Shown here one piece after another: positions 6,766 to 11,697 of a DNA stretch of 11,697 nt. The notes under the pieces are model-generated. The model searched no databases and was not told the origin of the DNA. It saw only the letters and a program-made list of their open reading frames with translations. The stretch is from assembly GCA_030623125.1 (NCBI GenBank), contig JAUXMQ010000007.1, forward strand, positions 1 to 11,697, read 5' to 3'. The position numbers were made by a program, and so were the translations under genes. Position 1 is the first letter of the stretch, and each line of letters starts with the position of its first letter. The DNA is from Acidimicrobiia bacterium. GTDB taxonomy: Bacteria; Actinomycetota; Acidimicrobiia; Spongiisociales; ZC4RG35.

Positions 6766-7757
6766 TGGCCGAACCGATTGAGCGAAACCTCGGGCTCGAC
6801 CTGGTCAGAGTTACCGAGACCGCCGCCCTCGCCGCCGGACGATGGCTGGGAAGAGGAGACAAGGAGGCAGTGGATCAGGCGGCGGTCGACGGAATGCGTC
6901 TCCATCTGTCGACCATGGATATCGATGGCGAGGTCATCATTGGCGAGGGTGAGAAGGATGAAGCCCCCATGCTATTCAATGGGGAGAAAGTCGGTTCGGG
7001 GACCGGAATGGTTGTCGATGTCGCCGTAGACCCCGTCGATGGCACCACTCTGACGGCCGAAGGACTCCCCGGCGCCATCGCAGTCATTGCCCTCTCCGAG
7101 GGACGCGGAACAATGTATGCCCCCGGTTCGCTCGTCTACATGGACAAGATTGCAGTTGGGCCGGAGGCCGCCGGAGCGATCGACCTCGACGCTCCACTCG
7201 AACACAATCTCCAACAGGTTGCCAAGGCGAATGGCAAGGACATGGCCGATCTCCGATGTCTCATTCTCGACCGCCCCCGCAACCAGGGTTACATCGATGC
7301 GGCGCGCGCAGCCGGTGCTCGGATTTCAGTCATGCGCGACGGCGACGTCGCCGCGGCCATCGCCACTTCCCAGGATGACCATGAGGCCGACATCCTCGTC
7401 GGCATCGGCGGTTCCCCTGAAGCGGTGATTGCGGCTGCCGCCCTCAAATGCACCGGCGGCGAGATTCAGTGCCGGCTATGGCCACGCGACCAGGCGGAAC
7501 AGGATTACGCCATCGACAATGGCCTCGATCTGGATCAGGTGATGACAACTGATGATCTGGTCTCATCGGACAATGTCTTCTTCGCCGCGACCGGCGTGAC
7601 CGGCGGGGAGTTTCTTCGCAGGGTCAACTTCAAGGGTGAGGACCAGGCTGTCACCCATTCGGTGATCATGCGCTCCAAGACCGGGTCAATCAGATACATG
7701 GACGCCCATCACGATCTCGCCCGCCTTCGAGAAATCTCGAGTCTGACAATCGACTAA
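6765..7757 (+). CDS. glpX: Fructose-1,6-bisphosphatase, class II
   Basis: Hydrolyses fructose 1,6-bisphosphate to fructose 6-phosphate, the controlled step of gluconeogenesis, in the cytoplasm with divalent metal. The 330-residue length is normal for GlpX, the usual actinobacterial FBPase. Motifs are RNLGLDLVRVTE (7-18), IIGEGEKDEAPML (58-70), DPVDGTT (89-95) carrying metal-binding Asp residues, YMDKIAVGP (125-133), RDGDVAAAI (191-199) and GIGGSPEAVIAAAALKC (213-229). The ATG at 6765-6767 shares its A with the thiolase stop (TGATG), so translation is probably coupled. The open frame extends upstream inside the thiolase gene without homology. A sedoheptulose-1,7-bisphosphatase side activity, seen in some GlpX proteins, is possible. 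Confidence 0.95.
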   Translation: MAEPIERNLGLDLVRVTETAALAAGRWLGRGDKEAVDQAAVDGMRLHLSTMDIDGEVIIGEGEKDEAPMLFNGEKVGSGTGMVVDVAVDPVDGTTLTAEGLPGAIAVIALSEGRGTMYAPGSLVYMDKIAVGPEAAGAIDLDAPLEHNLQQVAKANGKDMADLRCLILDRPRNQGYIDAARAAGARISVMRDGDVAAAIATSQDDHEADILVGIGGSPEAVIAAAALKCTGGEIQCRLWPRDQAEQDYAIDNGLDLDQVMTTDDLVSSDNVFFAATGVTGGEFLRRVNFKGEDQAVTHSVIMRSKTGSIRYMDAHHDLARLREISSLTID

Positions 7758-7791
7758 CCCCTCTCTTACATCCGTCGGCCAACCTTTTGTC

Positions 7792-8530
7792 ATGCTTACA
7801 CGACCGAGGAGCGGATTGCGCATGTCTACCGGCGGCTCGGCATGGGGGCCTACCCGGATTTCGTGGCAACGACTTCCTCGATCGATGAAGCCATATCCAG
7901 GGCTCTCGACCTCGACCAACCTTCCCCGGATCTCCTCGAAATGGAGATTCCGCTCAGCCGGACCACGCCATGGACATCGCCAAGCTGGCCGAGCCGGTTC
8001 AGTCGTGGATCACATCCATGGTGGAGTCACCCCGTCTCATCGAAGAGCGGCTCCTGTGGTTCTGACACGACCACTTTGCTACCGCGATCCAGAAGGTTCG
8101 CATTCCCTATTTGCTCTGGAGACAGCATCTCACCCTGAGGGAGCACGCGACCGGCTCGTTTCGCGAGCTTCTCAGCGCAGTCTCCACCGACCCAGCGATG
8201 CTCCTGTACCTCGATGGCGCTCGAAACAATGCAGAGCAAGTCAATGAGAACTACGCCCGGGAGGAGATGGAGCTCCACACAATGGGTACCTGCCACTATG
8301 CCCAGACCGACGTCACCGAAGCTGCCGAGGCCCTCACCGGATGGGTTGTCAACATCCCGTACGCCCCGGCCGCTCAGCGGTTTCTCTCCGACTACGAGCC
8401 TTGGGAGGCCGTGTTCATCCCCCAGCGACACCATCCGCACCCGGTCACCATCCTCGGCATCAGCGGAAGACACGACCCCGCTGACGTGCTCGACATCCTT
8501 CTGAGCCAGAGAGCAACGGCTGAGTTTGTC
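7792..8530 (+). pseudogene. DUF1800 family gene remnant, frameshifted, with internal stop and missing C-terminus
   Basis: No intact reading frame, but DUF1800 hallmarks appear in order. In frame with 7842 come EERIAHVYRRLGMGAYPDFV and an Ala/Glu-rich helix to about 7950. The match then continues in frame with 7970 (MDIAKLAEPVQSWITSM, then ERLLWF), so an indel lies between about 7945 and 7965. TGA at 8063-8065 stands where the family has Trp in FWHDHF. After it the frame continues with HDHFATAIQKV, SFRELLSAVSTDPAMLLYLD, NENYAREEMELHTMG, YAQTDVTEAAEALTGW and LGISGRHDPADVLDILL, ending at TAEFV near 8530. The ATG at 7792 could be the old start but is one frame off the homology, suggesting a second indel near 7804. 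About the last third of the protein is missing. DUF1800 function is poorly known; it is usually paired with a secreted DUF1501 protein. Confidence 0.82.
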
Positions 8531-8723
8531 TTTGATGGGACCTGCCGTCACCGGAGGGCGACATGGCGAAACACCGTCACGGAGTTCTCTCGACGCCAGT
8601 GGAAACCTGATCCACACGGTCGACTACCTCTCTGTCTATGCCACTGTCCTGGACCGTTGGCTAGGAGCTGATGCCGACACCATCCTTGGCGCGGAGTACG
8701 AGCGGCTCAACGTCTTGGCTTGA
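8526..8723 (+). pseudogene. C-terminal remnant of a DUF1501 (sulfatase-like) gene
   Basis: The frame from 8526 to the TGA at 8721-8723 reads MGPAVTGGRHGETPSRSSLD, then GNLIHTVDYLSVYATVLDRW, then LGADADTILGAEYERLNVLA. This is the characteristic C-terminus of DUF1501 proteins (GPAVxGG, PSL..LD, GNL.HTVDFRSVYATVL..WLGAD). Only about 60 of the roughly 400 or more residues remain. It begins where the DUF1800 match stops, in another frame, so a deletion removed the end of DUF1800 and most of DUF1501. The family's PSL and VDFRS appear here as PSR and VDYLS, consistent with drift after loss of function. An open frame of 65 codons persists but is unlikely to be a functional gene. Confidence 0.75.
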
Positions 8724-8767
8724 GCGTGTGCACAAACCGTTACCCCATCACACCCTGTGCACACGCT
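8723..8767. terminator. Perfect 12-bp inverted repeat between convergent ends
   Basis: AGCGTGTGCACA (8723-8734) and its exact complement TGTGCACACGCT (8756-8767) enclose a 21-base loop. The left arm begins on the last base of the DUF1501-remnant stop, and the right arm ends on the last base of the HAD gene stop. The symmetry suits a bidirectional transcription terminator, but no T-run follows on either strand, so it could instead be a protein-binding or RNA-stabilising element. Confidence 0.5.
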
Positions 8768-9414
8768 TAGAGGGTCGCCGCGATTTCTACCGCTTCAACG
8801 AGGGAGTGAGCCACGGGAACGCCAGTCACTTCGAGATGCGGAAGATGATGACTCCCCCCGTCGTAGAGCACCGCGTGGGCTCCCACGTGCCGGGCCGCCA
8901 TGGCATCGTCCGGGGTATCGCCCACCACGACAGTTCTCGCCGGGTCGACGCCAAGAGCCTCGACATGTTCCTCCATGTGCTGCGCCTTGAGGCCACCCGT
9001 CTCCCCTCTCAACCCGTCAATCAGAGCGAATCGCCCGGCGACACCCCGTGCCCCAACGATCCGCTCCAGCCAGTTTTGAGGTGACATCGAAAGAAGGGAC
9101 TGTCCCCAACCTCTACCTTCGACGGCAGACAGGGCTTCGAGAGTGTCGGGAGTGAGGGTGGCAGTGTCGGCTTGCGCGAAGTACTCGTCATGAAAGCGGT
9201 CGTTGAGACCCTCCCACTCGGCGTCGCTGACCGGTCGCCCAAACAATGAGTCGTAGAAAGCTCGAACTGGCCTGGTGAAGTGGTCGCGATAGCCGTCCTC
9301 ATCAATAGGTCCGACCCCAAACATGGCCATGGAAGCGTTGGCAGCCGAAATCACAATCCGGAGATCGTCGAGAAGGGTGCCGTTCCAATCCCAAACAATG
9401 TGCACCTGGCTCAC
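8767..9414 (-). CDS. HAD-family hydrolase, phosphoglycolate phosphatase-like
   Basis: Haloacid-dehalogenase-type phosphatase of about 215 residues; the substrate is not identifiable. Numbering from the longest TTG start at 9415-9417: motif I is VWDWNGTLLDD (8-18) with nucleophile D10, motif II lies at LLSMSP (108-113), the motif III Lys is K144 in GGLKAQHM, and motif IV is VVVGDTPDDAMAA (163-175). A cap of about 75 residues sits between motifs I and II, as in Gph/PgmB-like members. Motif I has Asn at the position (D+2) that is usually the general-acid Asp. I annotate the GTG at 9412-9414 because TAATCT (9426-9421, minus strand) would be a -10 element giving a leaderless message there. TTG 9417 and GTG 9405 are alternatives. 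The gene converges on the DUF1501 remnant and is divergent from the TRAP genes. Confidence 0.88.
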   Translation of the reverse strand: MSQVHIVWDWNGTLLDDLRIVISAANASMAMFGVGPIDEDGYRDHFTRPVRAFYDSLFGRPVSDAEWEGLNDRFHDEYFAQADTATLTPDTLEALSAVEGRGWGQSLLSMSPQNWLERIVGARGVAGRFALIDGLRGETGGLKAQHMEEHVEALGVDPARTVVVGDTPDDAMAARHVGAHAVLYDGGSHHLPHLEVTGVPVAHSLVEAVEIAATL

Positions 9415-9420
9415 CAACCC

Positions 9421-9426
9421 AGATTA
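9421..9426 (-). promoter_or_regulatory. Possible -10 element for the HAD gene
   Basis: TAATCT on the minus strand ends six bases before GTG 9414. This matches the TANNNT-to-start spacing of actinobacterial leaderless genes. No Shine-Dalgarno sequence is seen before the start. No clear -35 is visible. Confidence 0.3.
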
Positions 9427-9472
9427 AGGGCCAAAGGCGAGACCGGCATTCGTGGCCGTGGTTAGGGTGCCG

Positions 9473-9478
9473 TCTAAT
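9473..9478 (+). promoter_or_regulatory. Possible -10 element for the TRAP permease genes
   Basis: TCTAAT matches five of six bases of the TATAAT consensus and sits 47 bases before the dctQ start in the 111-bp divergent spacer. The -35 region at the right distance is poor. A Shine-Dalgarno-like GAGGAGGT at 9480-9487 is followed by no usable start codon, so it is not assigned. Confidence 0.25.
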
Positions 9479-9525
9479 CGAGGAGGTAGGCCGCGACGGC
9501 GGAAAGCACACGCAGGGAAGCAGGA

Positions 9526-10101
9526 TTGTTCTTCGGCTTCTTTCTTGCCTACCAGCGCTGGGCCGACCGATTCGCCGAGTTCACCGGCAAGCTCGCCGCG
9601 TGGATAGTCATCCCCACCGTGGCCGTCGGCTTTGTCAACGTGGTGCTGCGCTACGTAGGCCAGGCCACCAGCACGCGACTCACGACAAACACCATCATCG
9701 AGCTTCAGTGGTACATGTACTCGGTCATCTTCCTGGCGGGTTTTGCCTACATCCTCAAGCATCAGATCAATGTCAGGGTGGACTTCTGGTTCGCCAACCA
9801 GCCGCCCAAACGCAGGGCGTTGATAGACTTCGTCGGTCACTGGATCTCGCTGATCCCCTTCTGCCTGATCGGCGTCTGGGTCTCGTTCCCACAAGCATGG
9901 CAGTCGATCAGGATCTGGGAGCAGTCCCCCGACGCCGACGGTCTTCCTAGGGGGCCGGTCAAGGGGCTGCTGGCGATTGCCTTCCTGCTCCTACTCATCC
10001 AGGCGATCGCCGAGCAGGTGAAGCTCTATGCCGTCCTGACCGACCGTGGCCACCTGGTCACCCTTCAAATAGAGCACGAACAACCGACCAGGGTCGAGTG
10101 A
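9526..10101 (+). CDS. dctQ: TRAP transporter small permease subunit
   Basis: The 191-residue four-helix membrane subunit of a tripartite ATP-independent periplasmic transporter. It pairs with the large permease and is needed for ion-gradient-driven uptake of the solute delivered by the binding protein. Hydrophobic segments lie at about 22-43, 62-78, 104-122 and 146-165. VVLRYV (39-44) and the ELQWYMYSVIFLAGFAYILK stretch (59-78) followed by INVRVDFWF (81-89) are typical of the mannitol/chloroaromatic (FcbT2-like) subgroup, which usually carries organic acids. The start is TTG at 9526 because a TAG at 9487 closes the frame upstream and no other start codon lies between; AGGGA lies upstream at a usable distance. 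Only seven bases separate its stop from dctM. Confidence 0.9.
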   Translation: MFFGFFLAYQRWADRFAEFTGKLAAWIVIPTVAVGFVNVVLRYVGQATSTRLTTNTIIELQWYMYSVIFLAGFAYILKHQINVRVDFWFANQPPKRRALIDFVGHWISLIPFCLIGVWVSFPQAWQSIRIWEQSPDADGLPRGPVKGLLAIAFLLLLIQAIAEQVKLYAVLTDRGHLVTLQIEHEQPTRVE

Positions 10102-10108
10102 TAGCGGC

Positions 10109-11485
10109 ATGAGTCTCGAGCTCCTCGCCATCACCATGTTCGCCGTCTTCCTGGTGATCATCCTCAGTGGGTACCCGGTCGCCTTCTCATTCGCCGGCAC
10201 GGCGGTGGTCTTTTTTTCGCTTGGCGTGATATTCGGTGATCTCTCATTCAGGACGCTCAACGTTCTGTTCAGCCAATGGTTCGCCAACTCGGTGTCCAAC
10301 TTCACCTTTCTAGCGATACCTTTCTTCGTCTTCATGGGAGCGGTGTTCGAGAAGTCGGGACTGGCGGAGCGGCTGCTGACCACCATCGGCTTTTTGATGG
10401 GCCCACTACGCGGTGGGATGGCCGTGGCGGTGATCATCGTGGGAACGTTGCTTGCGGCGGCCACCGGTGTGGTGGCGGCCACCGTCATCGTGATGGGTCT
10501 GTTGTCCCTACCGGTGATGCTCAAGTACAACTACGACCCCAAGCTGGCCTCTGGGGTGATCCTCGGCTCGGGAACCCTCGCCCAGTTGATCCCGCCCAGT
10601 CTGGTGCTGATCATCCTGGCCCAATTCATCCCGGTAACTGTTGGCGAGCTGTTTGCTGGCGCCCTGATCCCGGGTGTGATGTTGTCGGTCATCTTCGCGA
10701 TCTACGCATTGGTCATCGCCTATCTCAAGCCGGAAGTAGCGCCGGCCATCCCCAAGTCCGAGCGAACTATGACCGGTGGCCAGCTGGCTGTAGAGGCCTT
10801 GAAGGTGGTGGTGCCGCCACTGCTGTTGATCTTCGCAGTTCTGGGATCGATCTTTGCAGGTATCGCCACCGCTTCGGAAGCCGGTGCAGTAGGCGCGATG
10901 GGTGCGGTGTTGCTTTCGATCATCTATCGCAGTTACAGCTGGAAGACGATTTTGGATGCAGCCCGGGCAACGGCCAACATCACCGGCCTAGTCCTTCAGA
11001 TCCTCTTTGCTTCAACCTTCTTCGCACTCGTGTTCAACCAGCTCGATGGTCAAGACTTGATCACGGAATGGTTGACCGCCATCCCGGGTGATAAGTGGGG
11101 CTTCATAATCGCCGCCAACATCGTCGTATTCCTGTTAGGCATCAATCTCGAGTTTCTCGAGATCACCTTCATTGTGATGCCGCTCCTCGTACCAGCAGCT
11201 CTCGCCCTTGATATCGATTTGGTTTGGTTCGCGGTAATGATGGCGATCAACCTCAACATGGCCTTCATCTCCCCTCCTGTCGGCTTTTCCCTCTTCTATC
11301 TCCAATCGGTGGCGCCACCAGAAGTCACAACCGCTGACATCCACAAAGGAGCCCTACCCTTCCTGGCGCTGCAAAGTGTCGGGTTGATCGTCGTGGCGCT
11401 CGTGCCTCAGACGGTCACCTGGCTGGTCGACAGGTTCTACGGCGACGACACTGTCAGTGCGCTGGCGAGGCTGATCGGGCTATGA
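10109..11485 (+). CDS. dctM: TRAP transporter large permease subunit
   Basis: The 458-residue polytopic membrane protein forms the transport channel of a TRAP system, probably coupled to sodium entry. It is hydrophobic throughout, in keeping with the family's many helices. Family patterns include SGYPVAFSFAGTA near the N-terminus, NFTFLAIPFFVFMGAVFEKSG in the first third, the GTLAQLIPPSLVLIILAQF stretch about a third of the way in, the glycine/alanine-rich ASEAGAVGAMGA, and LEFLEITFIVMPLLVP with NLNMAFISPPVGFSLFYLQS near the C-terminus. It belongs with the FcbT3-like (mannitol/chloroaromatic) large subunits, matching dctQ. It follows dctQ by seven bases and ends four bases before a strong hairpin. 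The substrate cannot be read from this subunit. Confidence 0.94.
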   Translation: MSLELLAITMFAVFLVIILSGYPVAFSFAGTAVVFFSLGVIFGDLSFRTLNVLFSQWFANSVSNFTFLAIPFFVFMGAVFEKSGLAERLLTTIGFLMGPLRGGMAVAVIIVGTLLAAATGVVAATVIVMGLLSLPVMLKYNYDPKLASGVILGSGTLAQLIPPSLVLIILAQFIPVTVGELFAGALIPGVMLSVIFAIYALVIAYLKPEVAPAIPKSERTMTGGQLAVEALKVVVPPLLLIFAVLGSIFAGIATASEAGAVGAMGAVLLSIIYRSYSWKTILDAARATANITGLVLQILFASTFFALVFNQLDGQDLITEWLTAIPGDKWGFIIAANIVVFLLGINLEFLEITFIVMPLLVPAALALDIDLVWFAVMMAINLNMAFISPPVGFSLFYLQSVAPPEVTTADIHKGALPFLALQSVGLIVVALVPQTVTWLVDRFYGDDTVSALARLIGL

Positions 11486-11489
11486 AGAA

Positions 11490-11511
11490 GGCCCCGCCGT
11501 TCGGCGGGGCC
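11490..11511. terminator. Bidirectional hairpin terminator between dctM and dctP
   Basis: GGCCCCGCC (11490-11498) and GGCGGGGCC (11503-11511) form a perfect nine-pair GC stem with the four-base loop GTTC. It is flanked by GAAGAA on the left and TCTTC on the right, giving a pyrimidine tail for each strand. It starts five bases after the dctM stop and lies 27 bases from the stop of the convergent gene, so it serves both. Confidence 0.85.
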
Positions 11512-11537
11512 TCTTCAACTCGTTCGAGTCTGCCGGA

Positions 11538-11697
11538 TCAGGCTCCACCCACGTAGCTGGCATACGAGGTCTCTGCGAGACCGTGCCATTGCTGGACTCC
11601 GTCACGGAATGACTTCCAGTGATCGAAGATCGAGGCAAAGTCGGTGCTAGCGGCAATGTTCTCATCATAGATCTCGACCGAGGCCTCTTCGGCTGCG
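11538..11697 (-). CDS. dctP: Probable TRAP transporter substrate-binding protein, C-terminal end only
   Basis: Fifty-two residues before the TGA at 11538-11540; the rest lies beyond the window. They include DFASIFDHWKSFRDGVQQWH (19-38) and LAETSYASYVGGA (40-52). This pattern (F..I.DHW..FR....W....E.SY..YV) is the C-terminal helix region typical of DctP/FcbT1-type extracytoplasmic solute receptors, and the neighbouring dctQ and dctM make that the natural reading. The N-terminal signal peptide and ligand-binding residues, including the usual carboxylate-binding Arg, are not visible. It faces dctM across the shared terminator instead of preceding dctQ on the same strand. Confidence 0.7.
   Translation of the reverse strand, partial: AAEEASVEIYDENIAASTDFASIFDHWKSFRDGVQQWHGLAETSYASYVGGA

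Noticed and set aside
8027..8617. A 196-codon minus-strand frame over the DUF1800 remnant
   Set aside because: DUF1800 motifs on the plus strand explain this stretch; the antisense product shows no family pattern. Long antisense frames are common in GC-rich DNA and can survive decay of the sense gene.
8526..8723. The 65-codon frame as a functional small gene
   Set aside because: Its sequence is the tail of the much longer DUF1501 family, starting mid-domain at a deletion junction, with no ribosome site.
9480..9487. GAGGAGGT, a strong Shine-Dalgarno-like sequence upstream of dctQ
   Set aside because: No ATG, GTG or TTG follows at a working distance, and the dctQ frame is closed by TAG at 9487. 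It cannot be tied to a gene.
9424..9894. A 156-codon minus-strand frame opposite dctQ
   Set aside because: It is the antisense of dctQ, whose helices and the ELQWY and VRVDFW motifs are clear.
10276..11091. A 271-codon plus-strand frame within dctM
   Set aside because: It is an alternative frame of an obvious membrane protein gene, giving a hydrophilic Gly/His/Arg-rich shadow product.

Overview
This looks like ordinary chromosomal DNA from a GC-rich actinobacterium. The evidence is the lysC-asd gene order, GTG and TTG start codons, a membrane-anchored cyclophilin, a methylmalonyl-CoA epimerase beside a thiolase, and a tiny gene resembling the epsilon subunit of actinobacterial acyl-CoA carboxylases. 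The TRAP transporter and the DUF1800/DUF1501 remnant would suit an Acidimicrobiia-like environmental lineage. That placement is inference and cannot be proved from this window. I saw no tRNA, rRNA, CRISPR array, insertion sequence or phage gene.

Layout. (1) Positions 1-1591, minus strand: lysC then asd, the first two steps from aspartate to lysine, threonine and methionine. The stop of lysC overlaps the TTG start of asd, which runs off the left edge. (2) Positions 1679-4883, plus strand: a membrane-anchored cyclophilin, a PHP-domain phosphoesterase and the lipid II flippase murJ; the last two overlap by ATGA. (3) Positions 4904-5546, minus strand: methylmalonyl-CoA epimerase followed by an overlapping 67-residue carboxylase-epsilon-like protein. 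(4) Positions 5581-7757, plus strand, diverging from (3): an acetyl-CoA acetyltransferase and class II fructose-1,6-bisphosphatase (glpX), overlapping by one base. (5) Positions 7758-8723: no intact gene, only the wreck of a DUF1800-DUF1501 gene pair. It carries at least one frameshift, a TGA in place of a conserved Trp codon, and a deletion that joins the middle of DUF1800 to the last 60 or so codons of DUF1501. (6) Positions 8767-9414, minus strand: a HAD-family phosphatase, separated from the wreck by a perfect 12-bp inverted repeat that takes in bases of both stop codons. (7) Positions 9526-11485, plus strand: the two membrane subunits of a TRAP transporter. They end at a strong bidirectional hairpin, and the C-terminus of what looks like the TRAP substrate-binding protein converges from the other strand.

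How the genes fit together. lysC-asd supplies diaminopimelate and the aspartate-family amino acids, while MurJ exports the lipid-linked peptidoglycan precursor. The epimerase and epsilon-like gene belong to propionyl-CoA/methylmalonyl-CoA metabolism. The thiolase and GlpX handle acetyl-CoA units and gluconeogenesis. The TRAP system imports an organic acid or similar solute using an ion gradient.

The most interesting points are the single-ACT aspartokinase, the layered decay of the DUF1800/DUF1501 pair, the epsilon-like gene fused translationally to the epimerase, and the convergent rather than co-directional TRAP genes. I found no convincing wholly new multi-gene system.
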